Shown: one piece after another, positions 1-11,155 of the stretch
Layout: every line of letters begins with the position of its first letter
Numbering within the stretch: the stretch's first letter is position 1
Assembly (NCBI RefSeq): GCF_963924675.1
Contig: NC_089236.1
Coordinates: 61,279,306-61,343,305 of the forward strand
DNA from: Phocoena phocoena
Lineage: Eukaryota; Chordata; Mammalia; Artiodactyla; Phocoenidae
DNA: 64,000 nucleotides
Direction of reading: 5' to 3'
Program-made: the position numbers and the translations under genes
The notes under the pieces: generated by a model
Told to the model about the DNA's origin: nothing
The model's database searches: none
The model's input: only the letters and a program-made list of their open reading frames with translations

Positions 1-905
1 TTCCAGCATGGGGTGGGGCCTCCACTTAGGACTTGCGTGGAAGGTGAGTGGCAGCATGTAGAAAGGAGGGCCTCTGGAGCGTGGAGTTCTGGAGTTTGGA
101 GGTAAGGCCCTGGATGAGGATGTGTTGGTGGGGTTTAGGCCCAGTGCATTGGAGGGGGTCTAAGAGGGGGTCTCCAAGTGTAGAGGTAGGGCCCTGGGTG
201 GGGGTGTAGGGGCGGGGCTTGGGCTCTGCTGGGCAGGAGGGAGGCTCTGAGGGCAGAGGATAAGACCCGGGAGCCCCACAAGCTCCCCAGTGCCTAGGTG
301 GACAGTGAAAGCACTGGCCGCATTCCCTTCCGTTCCTCTGCGCCCCCTTACACCGTCTCCCCTGGGGTCTCCCCCGTCCTCGCTCGACCCCTAACCGTGG
401 TTGGGTCCTGCTGGGTGTAGGAACTCCTCCCCTCCCCCCCAGCCACCCCTCAGGGGTGCCAGTCCCAGAGGTCCGGCCTTTACTTTTGCTCCCCCTTCCT
501 TCTCTCCCACTCCCTCAGGACCCGCATGGCTGGAGGGGGCCTCGGTGGGCAGAGGATCAGGCCTAGGATCTCAGCAGGCTCTCGGGGGCCCAAGTGGGCA
601 GGGGAAACCTGTCCATGCTCCCTTTTGATTCTCTGTTCTCCTGATGGTCCCCCAATTACCCCCTTTGGGTGTGAGATCCCTTCCCTTCCCCCAGCCGCTC
701 CTCAGGGGCACCAGTCCCATCCCACCCCCACTTCTCCCCCTACACTTCCCCCATGCCCCACCTCCTACCCAGTCACTGGGGGTTCCTCCCGTCCCCTTAG
801 GTGTCCGTGGTCCCCCACTGGTGCCTGGTAGGTGCCCTAGTTGTGTGGAGTCATGAATTTCACGTCCTCCACGAGTCTGCCATTTTGACTCCGCCCCTCA
901 TGTGG
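1..905. other. GC-rich, internally repetitive block of unknown origin
   Basis: This block is much richer in G+C and CpG than the AT-rich DNA that starts around 905, and the change is abrupt. The plus strand is G-rich up to about 290 and C-rich from about 330 to 830. A phrase of about 28 bases starting 'cagcc', then 'ctcagggg', then 'ccagtccca' occurs at 440-467 and again, diverged, at 692-719, an offset of 252. A second pair of related phrases lies near 100-145 and 183-225, built on 'aggccctgg/agggccctggg'. I see no long reading frame; the ORFs at 401-628, 526-831 and 644-856 are proline-rich translations of C-rich DNA and overlap in different frames. It could be the edge of a GC-rich satellite or VNTR, an LTR, or a CpG-rich regulatory region. 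It may extend left of the window. Confidence 0.5.
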
Positions 906-2025
906 CAAATTTTAGAGCCTCCAGATATACTTTTCACTGAATGAAATAATAAAGTATGAAAGAAAATAGGAAGAGGAAAAACAATAGATGCTACCAATAA
1001 TGCAAAAATGGTAACTTGTTAGCAGTTCTTTAATTATCAATTTAAAATAATGTTTATTTATTTTATAGTTAGGGAAATTTAGAAATCATAAAGTAGTATG
1101 AAAAGAAACTAAAGAATATTTGCATTATTTTCATATGTAAATACCAAATTTCAGAATATATTTTAAAAATAATTTAACAATCTATATTGCTCTCTAAATC
1201 CATTCACCATTATAAAAACCAAGCAGCCTACGTATTCCCTTGGATCATCTCTATAGTGAACTTGTGAGGACACAAACCAGACTCAAAAATATCAAAGAAC
1301 CAATATAAAAACTTAAAATTTTTGGTTTGATGTTAATAAATCTTAAAAACAAAATGTTACCCCTAATACTGAATATCTTTTTCATGGCTAGGCTGCCAGT
1401 TAAGCTTTCCCTTTGTTCCTGCAGGCCTCAGGCACACAATCTGCTGTCTTCTTTTCTCCCTAGCCCCAAACACATACTGCTCCCATCTGGTTTCCTGTTT
1501 TGCTCAAGCCTTCAGCAGACTAGAATGCTGTGTCTTCAGCTTTTCTATTTTTTATGAGTTTGTAAAGATAACACAGAGACAATTCTAGTTTAAACCAGTT
1601 TACTATTAATTTCTGAGAGGAGGTAAAGGAGAGAAGTAAAAATAAACTAGCTTAATTTATAAGAAATATAGAAAGAAATTTTAAAAGTCCCTAATATCTA
1701 ACAAAACTCTCATTGTTTTCTTTCTAGAGCCTCTAGTTCCTGTCTCACTTTTATAGAGTCTCCTGAAAGTTTCAAAGACTTCTTGATGCTACTCTATAAT
1801 AAGAGGTTTGAGTTTCTTTCTCCCTCTTCAGTGCAGAATTCTAGAGATATTCCTCTCTCTACAAGATTGCTTTGCCTTTGTTTTTCAATTAAACACTAAT
1901 CTAGGTACCTTTGGGAAGTAACTTTCCTGATACAATTAAGGTTATTAGTCAACTGACAATACAATAGGGAGATTATTCTGGATAATCTAGATGAACCTTT
2001 TGAAATAACAAGTGCCTTTAAAAAG
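906..2025. other. AT-rich sequence without recognised features
   Basis: No coding frame or confidently recognised repeat. A more C+T-rich part around 1400-1560 has a faint resemblance to the 3' half of L2, too weak to call. Confidence 0.4.
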
Positions 2026-2029
2026 CAGG

Positions 2030-2445
2030 ACAGGAAGGCAGAAGAGTCAGCTCAGATGCAACTGCAGAAGTCAGGAGAGATGATATAGAAGGAGAAGCCA
2101 CAGGTGGTGAAGGGCCCCACATGGAAAGTATGAGAAGAAAAGCAGGCAGCCTTCTGAAGCAAACATCAGCTGGAAATGGAAACCTCAGTCCCGTAACTTC
2201 AAGGTTAACAACAATCTAGTTAACAACCTGAATGAACTAAGGAACAGATTCTCTTCAACATCTTCTGATAGGAGTACAGCCAGCTGATCCCTTGAATTTG
2301 GCTTCATGAAATCAAGAACAGAGAAAGCAATTATACCAACCTAAAAGACTGACTTACAGAATTCTGAAATAATAAATTTGTGTTATTTGAAGCCAATAAG
2401 TTTGTGGTAATTTTTTATGGCTGCAATGTAAATTGAATACAAGTG
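2030..2445 (+). repeat. Old MaLR-type LTR remnant (MLT1-like)
   Basis: The right half carries the usual MLT1 tail: an 'aataataaatttgtg' polyadenylation-signal region, then 'gaagccaataagtttgtggtaat', then 'atggctgcaatgtaa'. The left half has the degraded 'ctgaatgaactaaggaacagattct' phrase seen in these LTRs. MLT1 elements are solo LTRs of non-autonomous ERVL-MaLR retrotransposons, about 350-450 bp, and this length fits. No internal retroviral sequence is present. The start is uncertain. Confidence 0.65.
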
Positions 2446-2794
2446 TTGAAGCCTACACTTAATTATCTGTAAACTGAGCCCATTGGTTGTGCATTCTTAA
2501 GTATTATACAAACATAAAGAGTGAACTAGAAACATTTAATTTAGTATTTTTAGATTCATATATAATTGTTCATTCATTCAACAAGACAGGAGGTTGCCTT
2601 CAGATGCACAGAATTGTTTCAATGGATGCACAAATTTTCATATTCATTTTTATTTTATTTTTAATTAGAAAGTGACACTTCAGACTAAAGTTACTAGAAA
2701 CCCCCACTGAGTAAAGGAAGAAAAGAATCAAGGAACCAGAAAAACAATGGCAAATTTGATGCAAAACAACAATTCAGCAAAATATGATTTGTGG

Positions 2795-2795
<1 letters not shown>

Positions 2796-2829
<34 letters not shown>
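2796..2829. repeat. (GT)n microsatellite
   Basis: An almost pure GT dinucleotide run of about 16 units, starting after 'gtggat'. Confidence 0.95.
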
Positions 2830-2833
<4 letters not shown>

Positions 2834-2889
2834 GAAAAGGAAAAGCTTAAAAGAGAAAGACCAAATTTTAAAAGCCCTTCAATCCTTTA

Positions 2890-3300
2890 TGCAACAAATT
2901 GAGAATGTATTTGTCATCTGTTGTGCCAGTCACTGGAAATTCAATAGGAAACAAAAGGAGCCTTGGTGTCTGTATTGTGGACGTTCAGTCCAGTGGGGAA
3001 TCTGAAGTTTTATCACACCATCATTCTAGGAAGTAATATCACAATCTATGCAGTCTAGACAAGGCTGTGCCAACCAATTTCAGGCATTTAACTTTTATCC
3101 TATAAACAACAGGAAGCTATTGGATAATTCAACTTCAAATCTTAAGATTTTCTATTGGGAAGAAAGGTGACATGATCAGATTATGTTTTAGAAAAATCAC
3201 TCTGATTACTGTGGGGTTAGATGATTTGGGGAAGGTGAGTCTGATGGCAGGAAAACTGCAAAAAATTATGATAAATGAGTAAGAGATGAGACAAAAATTT
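2890..3300 (-). repeat. L2 LINE fragment
   Basis: The text 'gccagtcactggaaattcaatag' at about 2924, then 'aggaagctattgg' at about 3110, then 'gtgacatgatcagatta' and 'aaatcactctgattactgtg' follows the reverse complement of the L2 3' region in order. It is highly diverged, as expected for this pre-eutherian family. The short frame at 2784-3005 is not a gene. Confidence 0.6.
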
Positions 3301-3589
3301 AAAAACTCAATTATAATTAAAATAAGGGGTGAATTGAGCAATATTTATTTATAGAAAACAACTGATTTAGAAAATTATTGGATGTGGGCAAGAGATTATA
3401 GGATAATGATCAGGCAAGTAGTTGAGAAGTTGCTTTCACCAACTGGGATATACAGAAGGAGAATTCATGAGAATATTAAAGTTAAACATTAAAATTTTTC
3501 TAATTGAAATTCCTATGAAACATGAAAAGGGAGGCAGGAAATCAGAGTGAGTAGTAAGAGATGTGACAACAGAAGAAAAAGGTTGGTGT

Positions 3590-3768
3590 AATGTGGAGAA
3601 AGAGCCATGAGTCAAGGAATCCAAAAGGGACCAGCTCTGTCAACACCTTGGCTTTAGCCCAGTGAGACTGATTTTGGGCTTCTGACATCTAGAATTATAA
3701 GGTAACAAACTTTAAACCACTAAGTCTCCAGTAATTTGTTATAGCAGCAATAGAAAATTAATACAGCA
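3590..3768 (+). repeat. MLT1-like LTR 3' end
   Basis: The order 'gtcaacaccttggctttagcccagtgagactga', 'ggcttctgac', 'accactaagtctccagtaatttgttatagcagcaatagaaaattaatacag' (abridged here) is the conserved 3' part of MLT1-class LTRs. Together with the LTR at 2030-2445 it brackets an L2 fragment, but the two are diverged and look like separate insertions. Confidence 0.7.
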
Positions 3769-4655
3769 GAGGTACATGCATGTGCGAACTTGAGCGTAGA
3801 TCTGGACAGCTGGGAGATACGAGTAATTTATATCTTAATCTCCCTGCACCCTCACCCACAAATCCTTATTATAAGTGTGGTCACACAGTTTAAGATACAA
3901 ATTTATGTTCTAACAAACCCATCTGATTTACAAGAATTAAGTCTACCTACTCTCAGGTCCCTTCTCCACCATGACACCCTTCTCCCTAGGCAAAACAAAC
4001 AAACAAACAATAAAAAACAAAATAAAACCAGAAGTTACTTGAAATCAGCAGCTTTTTAAAATTCTCCCATAAAACTGAAATCCATTAAAGAGATGTTAGA
4101 ATGATATGTAGAGGTGGGGATACTGTACGGGACAGAAAATATTGGGCCTGAGGACAGCAAAGAGGAGGAATTGCAGATTTCAACAGATATGGAAAGTGTC
4201 CAAGAATGTTGGATGCATTCACATGGTTCTCTGAAGCATGGTGAGAAGGGAACAAGTGCTCACAGAGAAAGGCTACATAGGATATCTCTATAGAATCTAG
4301 TGCCAGAATTTTTAGGCTTGGCAGCTTCCTAATTACTGTTTGTAGCCTGAAGAGATTTCAAAGATTAATGTGGGCTGGGACAATAGAGGTGGTGTTTATA
4401 ATGGATAAGGGACTTGGATTCTTTTCTTTTTTGTAAAGCATATAAACTTCCCAGACTTTGGGCAGGTAGAGGAAGGATACGTGAACCACAGGAATGGCTG
4501 AGATATATTTTCCTACTAGCTGTTTAGGATAGTAACTAGAAACTGGGTTTATGATTAGTTTTAAAATATGGAAAACAGTAACTCTTGCATGCCTTTTCTT
4601 GTGAAATAAGGTTGTCCATATATGTAACAGAAAATAATTTATAAATTATTAAAAT
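3769..4655. other. Unassigned sequence
   Basis: Includes a short (CAAA)n tract at about 3991-4020. The purine-rich stretch 4080-4400 may be an old repeat, but I could not assign it. No coding frame. Confidence 0.4.
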
Positions 4656-4659
4656 TAAT

Positions 4660-5700
4660 AGGAGAGTTCAGCATGGTTAATGGGCATAGGATCACCGCAC
4701 AAATTCACTGAATTTCTACACACCAGCAATACTTAACTAAACAAATGCTATAAACTTGTTTTACAAATACTTAAAATTTACAGTAGACACAAAATAATTC
4801 AAGATATGTAGGAATGAGTTTGTTTTTGTTTTTGTTTGCGGTACGTGGGCCTCTCACTGTGGTGGCCTCTCCCGTTGCAGAGCACAGCCTCCGGACGTGC
4901 AGGCTCAGTGGCCATGGCTCATGGGCCCAGCCACTCCGCAGCATGTGGGATCCTCCCAGACCGGGGCACAAACCCATGTCCCCTGCATCAGCAGGTGGAC
5001 TCTCAACCACTGTGCCACCAGGGAAGCCCAGGAATGAGTTTTATAAACAATGAATAAGTTATTTTGGGAGGGAAATATAAATTCACTAAAAACATTAAAC
5101 AAATGTAGATATAATATTGATGCATTAGAAAACTCAATATCTTAAAAAGATAACCATTCTTTACAAATTGATCTGCTAACACATACATTTCAAAAAAATT
5201 CCAAAACAACTCTTCATGGAACTTGAAATATATAGGGAAGTACAAAAAGCCAAAATATGCTTCCGAAAATGATAAATATGCAGAAACTTGCCCAACAGAT
5301 GTTATGATTAACTGTAAGACTACAGAATAATACAGTTTGATATAGGAATTCATAATTAAGACAGTGGAATAGAATAGAAAAAAACAGTAGATAGAAACAT
5401 ATATAAAACCTTGATTTATGATGTAGTAGAATGGCATATCACTGAGAATGATGATCTAATCAACAAAGAGTGATCGGGTGATTGATTTACCTACCAGGGA
5501 AAAGAAATGAAAAGGCGATTCCCACCTCAAATCACGCACATATCAACAGAAAATTATAAAAGATAAATTACTTAAAAGCTAACATTAAACTACTTTGTAT
5601 TTAAGAAAATATTATTATGGGCTTAGGATAGAGAAGCATTCCTTAAATAGAACACAAAAGTAAAATCATTTTAAAAGACTGACAAATTTGACTACACTAA
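4660..5700 (+). repeat. L1 ORF2 C-terminal remnant, split by a SINE
   Basis: The DNA follows the L1 ORF2 region downstream of the reverse transcriptase core. 'gagttcagcatggttaatgggca...' near 4672 and 'aatttctacacaccagcaata' near 4711 match that region, and after the SINE the text resumes through 'ggcatatcactgagaa' (about 5432) and 'gacaaatttgactacactaa' (about 5680). Many stops and frameshifts make it a dead, old (L1M-type) copy. The SINE at 4822-5029 sits inside it. Confidence 0.7.
4822..5029 (-). mobile_element. CHR-type tRNA-derived SINE
   Basis: Full-length reverse copy: T-rich tail, 'gcggtacgtgggcc' start and 'ccaccagggaagccc' end. A target-site duplication 'aggaatgagttt' flanks it at 4810-4821 and 5030-5041. 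It has only about seven CpG sites, far fewer than other copies here, so it is one of the older insertions. The ORFs in this interval on both strands are SINE translations. Confidence 0.95.
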
Positions 5701-5712
5701 TATGAAAAACTT

Positions 5713-5968
5713 GTTTCTCAGTGCAATGTCAATCAGATTCCCAGTTATTTTGTGGATATCAACAAACTGATTCTACAGTTTATATGAAAAGCAAAAGACC
5801 CAGGATAGCCAACCCAGTACTGAAGGAGAAGAACGAAATTGGAGGACTAACCAACCCTACTTGATTTAAGACTTACTATGAAGCTACAGTAATAAAGACA
5901 GCATGGAACGGGTGAAAGAACAGACAAATAGATAAATGGAACAGAAGAGAACCCAGAAATAGATCACC
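5713..5968 (+). repeat. Second L1 ORF2 fragment
   Basis: This piece encodes remnants of the 'KRPRIA' block and the following 'YYKATVI...' block of L1 ORF2 (the DNA 'aaaagacccaggatagcc', 'tatgaagctacagtaat', 'agataaatggaacagaa'). It corresponds to a more N-terminal part of ORF2 than the DNA just before it, so the two are not one collinear copy. It stops at about 5968, where an L1 5' UTR-like region begins. Confidence 0.75.
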
Positions 5969-6700
5969 ATGGATAAAGTCAGCTGTAGAGGAGTGATGTC
6001 AGCATTGAGATGCTCCCTTTGTCTTTCCCCTCAATCTACAGCCAGTAAATCATCCATAACTGAACAAAGGTGCTTCTGCCCAACACACCAGGGTACTGGA
6101 GAATTACACACATCTGCCTGTCTAAAGGTGGGTGGACCAGAACACATAGAGGAGGCAGAATCATGAGAACAGCTGAGGTGGTGCCTGTGATCTTGGACCC
6201 CCAGCCCCTGCACTGCACTCTGAGGCCTGAGCCTCAGAGAATTTTGTAGCTTCATGGGAGGCAGCATACACAACTCTGGCCTCTCACAGCCAGAGTGAAC
6301 AGGGCAGCAGCCCATGATTCCTCCATCTCCTGTCATAAAGGCATCCATGACTCTGGCCCCACACCCAGAGTGGAGATGCACATGAACCTGACAGTTCCAG
6401 ATATGGCAGAAGCACCTATGACCCCAGTTATCACCCCATCTCTCCCTCCCCCCATGGCAAGTGAGCCTGAGACTCAGGAGACCATGGACACAGTGGAAGC
6501 ACTCACCATCCTGGTACTCCAGGTAGCAACACCAGTGAAAACAGCAGCAGTAAGGCACCAATGACCCTAGAGGCACAAGAAGCAATAATGAGTGCACCAG
6601 GCTACACCTCTGACAGAGGTGGTAGAGGGTGGAAAGTTCCAATTCTCAAATACAACCAGAGGCAGCTCAGATAAGAGAAACAAAAACTTGTGATATATCG
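5969..6700 (+). repeat. Probable L1 5' UTR
   Basis: A less AT-rich segment (phrases such as 'gactctggccccacacccagagt' and 'gcctgagactcaggag', abridged) directly precedes ORF1-like sequence, as an L1M 5' UTR should. On the minus strand it holds a 203-codon open frame (6031-6642) rich in Cys, His, Leu and Ser. Its translation resembles no family I know, and it is probably incidental. Confidence 0.5.
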
Positions 6701-6809
6701 CCACCTACTTGAAAGCAAAGGAATGGCCTCTAATTTCTAACCTGTTCAATCTTTAGAATCAAGGGGAAAAATATAATAATAATAGCTTTACTTAAAGAAG
6801 AAATGTGTG

Positions 6810-8080
6810 CACTACTACAAATGTGCTGGCAGAGGAACAACTCATCAAGCACCATGAATAACCACAGTAACACTGTAACATAAAAAGAAAATAACAATTC
6901 TCCAGATACCAAACTTAAAGCATAGACTAGTACAATCTAACTAATAGAGAATTCAAAATATCGATCCTAAAGAAACTCAACAAACTATAAGAAAACTCAG
7001 AAAGGCAGTTCAATAAGCTCAAGAATAAAGTTAATGAATAGAAGGAATACTTTATCAAAGGACTGAAACTCTAAACAAGAACTAAACAGAAGTTCTGGAA
7101 CTAAAGAACTCAATAAATGTGACGAAGAATGCATTGGAAATAGAGCAGATGATATGGAAGAGAGAATTTGTGAACTTGAAGATAGAAATCTAGATAATAC
7201 AGAAAGAAGAGAGAGAATTAAGATTTTTTTTAAAAATGAGGAACTTAGAACAATCCAATTTGTTTAGTAAGGGCAACATTAGACTAGCAGGTATCCCAGA
7301 AGGAGAAGAGAGGGAGAAGGGAGCAGAGAGTTTATTTAAAGAAACAATAGCTGCAAACTTCCCAAACCTGAGAAAGGAACTGGATATACAAGTCTATGAA
7401 GCTAAGAGAGAACACCAAATTACTTTAATACAAAAGGACCTTCTCCAACACATATTGCATTAAAACTGTCAAAAGTCAATGACAGGCCTTCCCTGGTGGC
7501 ACAGTGGTTGAGAGTCCGCCTGCCGATGCGGGGGACATGGGTTTGTGCCCTCGTCTGGGAGGATCCCACATGCTGCGGAGTGGCTGGGCCCGTGAGCCAT
7601 GGCCGCTGAGCCTGCGCGTCTGGAGCCTGTGCTCCGCAATGGGAGAGGCCACAACAGTGAGAGGCCCGTGTACCACAAAAAAAAAAAAAAAAAAAAAAAA
7701 AAGTCAAAGAAAGAAACTTAAAAGCAGCCAGATTAAAAAAAGGATGGTAACCTACAAAGGAACTCCAGTTAAACTATCAGCAGATTTCTCAGCAGAAACT
7801 CTACAGGCCAGGAGGGAGTAAAGTGACATTCTCAAAATACTGAAAGATTAAAAACTGTCAGCCAAGAATACTCTATTTAGCAAAGCTAACACTAAGAGAT
7901 GGATGAGAAATAAAGGCTTTCCCAGACAAACAAAAGCTGAGGGAGTTCATCACCACTAGACCTGACTTAAGAAATGTTGAAAGGAGCTCTTCCACCAGAA
8001 ACAAAAAGGCAAAAGTACAAAAAACTTTGAGTAAGATGATAGGTAGACTGACAAAATCAGAAAATTCCAACTGTATATCA
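6810..8080 (+). pseudogene. L1 ORF1 pseudogene, interrupted by a SINE
   Basis: ORF1p is the L1 RNA-binding chaperone, made of a coiled coil, an RRM and a C-terminal domain. The coiled-coil part is visible as Glu/Lys-rich DNA at 6900-7230. The frame at 7236-7463 carries the RRM-start signature 'IRLAGIPEGEER' and 'ANFPNLRKELDIQV'. After the SINE the C-terminal domain signature 'VTYKGTPVKLSADFSAETLQ' is read at about 7747-7806, and further remnants run to about 8000. Stops and frameshifts plus a 216-bp SINE disrupt it, so it makes no protein. Confidence 0.85.
7483..7698 (+). mobile_element. CHR-type SINE inside L1 ORF1
   Basis: The head 'ccttccctggtggc', the GC-rich body and the 'ggcccgtgtaccac' end are followed by an A-tail of more than 20. 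The near-perfect TSD 'aaaagtcaatga' (7471-7482) / 'aaaagtcaaaga' (7699-7710) sits in L1 ORF1 sequence, and the host sequence resumes in register. Confidence 0.95.
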
Positions 8081-8459
8081 GACTAGGCTTTTAAACACTT
8101 TATTATAATATAAAGGTTAAAGGGAGAAAAAGCAGTAAAAATAACAATAGCTACTTCAATTTGGTAACAAATTCACAATATAAAAAAGAATAATTTGAAA
8201 CACCAAAACACAAACTAGGAAGAGGAAAAAAAAACAAATTCGTATAGTCAAATGAAGATAAGATGCTTTGAGAAGAAAAAAATAGTATTATATTTATGAA
8301 ATGTTTTATATGTACCTAATGGTAAACACAAAACAAAAGGATAGAGAAGAGACATGAAACATAAAAAAGAGGAAACTGAGAAAAACATCAAAGAAAACCA
8401 CCATGCCAAAATTCAGATAGAAACACAAGGAAAAAGAAACAATGGAGATATAGAGCAAC

Positions 8460-9184
8460 CAGAAAACCAAAGATAAAATAGCAGTACTAATTCCTCATTT
8501 ACCAATTACCACCTTACATGTAAATGGATTGAATTAATCAGTCAGAAGATACTAACTGACTGGGTGGATTAAAAACAAAGTGGCTGGATGGATTAAAAAA
8601 CAAGACCCAACTATATGCTGCCTCCAAAAGACTCCCTTCACCTCTAAAGAAAAACACAGGCTCAAAGTGAAGGAATAGAAAATGATACTCCAAGTAAATG
8701 TCAGCCAAAAGAAGGCAGGTATAGCCACATTCATGACAGACAAAATGGACTTCAAGCCAAAAAAGGTAACAAGACAAAGATGGGCAGTATATAATGATAA
8801 AGTGGACAATCCATTAAGAAGACATAACAGTTATTAATATATGTGCATCTAACATAGGATCACCAAAATATATAGATCAATTAGTAACAGACTTAAAGGG
8901 AGAAATTGACAAAAACATGCTAATAGTAGAGAACTTTAACAATACACTTATATCAATGGATGGATCATCAAGACGAAAGTCAACAAGAAAACCATGGCTT
9001 TAAATGAAACATTAGACCAGATGAATTTGATAGAGTTACAGAGAACACTCCATCAAAATAAAGCAGAATACACATTCTTCTCAAGCGCACCTGGAACATT
9101 CTCAAAAATAGACCATATGTTGGGACACAAAACAAGTCTCAATAAATTTAAGAAGATTGAAATCAGAGCAAGCATCTTTTTATA
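8460..9184 (+). pseudogene. L1 ORF2 endonuclease-domain pseudogene
   Basis: The DNA from 'catttaccaattaccaccttacatgtaaatgg' (abridged) onward is the N-terminal apurinic/apyrimidinic endonuclease domain of ORF2. It includes remnants of 'DPTICCLQ..T' at about 8605 and 'KAGIATFMTDKMDFKP' at about 8715. The terminal frame 8994-9185 reads 'MALNETLDQMNLIELQRTLH', 'EYTFFSSAPGTFSKIDHMLG', which is the catalytic C-terminal part of the endonuclease with the conserved 'SKIDH' motif. Multiple stops. The element ends abruptly near 9184, before the reverse transcriptase. Confidence 0.85.
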
Positions 9185-9770
9185 GATAAAGAAAGGTAGA
9201 GAGAAAATTTGAATATATCACTTTTTGCCAGTAAAATTTTGCCCCTGAATATTCAGTGTGAAATGCCTCATGGAAATTCGAAAAATATAATATGAATATG
9301 TGTTTTTTAAAATTTTTAATTGGGAAAGTTAATACATCCCAATAACAACAAAACACTGCGTATGTATATATGTATATAGAACTTTTAAAAAGCCATCTTG
9401 TTTCTTTAGGGAACCAGCAGATTCTAAGAAAATCAGTTAACTATAGTATATTTCCTGTGGTAATTGTATTACATAAAAAGGGATGAATTAAGATGTTATA
9501 TGTGTAGTATGCCATCTGCTTCTGTTTTTGTTATATTCATTATGTGCACCTGTTCTTATTCAGCTATAAGGAAGCACTTTATCTTAATTTACACATCAAA
9601 ATATTGCAAAATAATCAATTTTGTATATATAAAAACTTTTTTCCTGAAACCTGTGCTAAGATCAAAGAGTAACAGATTATCAAATTAAGGCTCTATCTTC
9701 AAGATAAAATTTCAAAAAATCTAGGTAGATAAGGGGGATCCAAATCACTCTAACAAAAAAAAAAGTCACT
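9185..9770. other. AT-rich unassigned sequence
   Basis: No recognised repeat and no credible coding frame. It contains short A and T runs at about 9757-9790. Confidence 0.4.
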
Positions 9771-10225
9771 TAAATTTTTTTTTTTTATCTCCAGTTTATT
9801 TTTTTAGACTAAGAGCTGAGTATGAAAGTCACAGCCAAAGCACTTGAAAAAGGCCCAGGAGGATAGATGGGGACCACTGAGGATGGGTGGGCAAGACAAG
9901 GTTCTGGGAGTTAGGGGCTGACTCAGGGCTGAGGCGAGGAGGGGACGTTGTTGTCTCAAGTTCTCCAAAAGTGTCTGTGCATTGCACAGGTCCTAACTTC
10001 ACAGAAGACAAAAGAGGGGCCAAGGCGTGCCCCCCTGGGGTGCCTAGCCTGGTGAGGAAGGGGTCTGAAGCAGGAAGAGGAAGTCAAGGAAGGTCAGGGA
10101 GTTAAGGAATGGGAAGGACTCTGTCCATCTGTACATTATATATAGCAATATAAAGTCTGTACATGCCTGCCTGGCACCCCAATGCCCACCCCTTGGCACC
10201 CTTGTCCACTGTCTGCTCCCTCAGG
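9771..10225 (-). pseudogene. Probable processed retrocopy, mostly a 3' UTR
   Basis: On the minus strand this is a GC-rich island in AT-rich DNA. It ends with a polyadenylation signal 'aataaa' (complement of 'tttatt' at about 9795) followed about ten bases later by a poly(A) run (T run at about 9775-9787). That is the signature of a reverse-transcribed mRNA 3' end. I could not recognise the parent gene. The frame 9829-10023 (minus, 64 codons) resembles nothing I know, so the copy is probably 5'-truncated within the UTR. No convincing target-site duplication was found, and the right boundary is approximate. Confidence 0.55.
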
Positions 10226-11155
10226 TGATTTTTCAAAACTAATCAAAATTATACAGGCATCATTGTATGATTAATTCATCTCAGAGAACTATGAAAACTG
10301 ATCTTAGAAAGTTGTACTAAATATTTTTGTTGTATTTGACTGTGTTAATGTTATCTAAACTATAAACTTTTTATAAATATGTTTTGAAATAATGAGATAG
10401 ATACACCTGTATATAAAAGTATCATTTAAAAGTATATGTTAAGTAATGATCATCCCAATGTTTTATTTTGAATTAGAATTATCAGACATAAAATTTATAT
10501 TCTGAAAACAAACAGAATCAAAGGAATCTACCCATATTTCAAGTGAATAAAAAATAATGCCACAGAAGAAAAAAAGAGATACTAATCCAAGTAGGTTTTG
10601 AACATAGGACAAATATTTGATTATGTACTGTCAGGCTAAAGATAAATACAACTACAAATAAATCTTGAAATCTAATTAGTAGTTTTGTTTTTTTCCAGTT
10701 GTATTGGTTCAGCATTCCTATACTTTGGTGAGTATTATAGAACTAGCAAATGAATAAATGTTTGATGTTGTTAAAAGATGGGTTTCTAGGCAGTGTGAGA
10801 AGAGAAAGTCAGATGGACAGATGGGGAAGGCAAGGAAGAACCATGGACTAATGAATTAAAAATTTAGAGGTATCAGTAGAAACTCATCACTCTTAATATG
10901 CTCATACACATATACATCTATGTATATGAACATATATTTTTAGCTGTTTCTGGACAAAAATTCTGGTCTTGGTTTCTACATACCTCACTGAACTAATGAA
11001 CCCAGTGCTCCTTGGAGCAATGGTTGATTCTAGGGCTGAGGCAGAGAGAATTTTAAATGAGCCTGGAACAATGTCTTGTGCCTGAAGAATACGGAAATGC
11101 ATATGGTGTTTGTTATAATCTTAAGATCATAACAAAAGACACAGAAAGCAAGTAG
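10226..11155. other. Unassigned AT-rich sequence
   Basis: No supported features. Confidence 0.4.

Noticed and set aside
401..856. Proline-rich frames in the GC-rich block
   Set aside because: Three overlapping frames in C-rich DNA, with no domain and no conserved start context. A GC-rich non-coding block explains them.
4822..5029. tRNA gene, because the SINE heads resemble a tRNA
   Set aside because: The heads are degenerate tRNA-derived promoters of SINEs with long tails and TSDs. No intact cloverleaf was seen.
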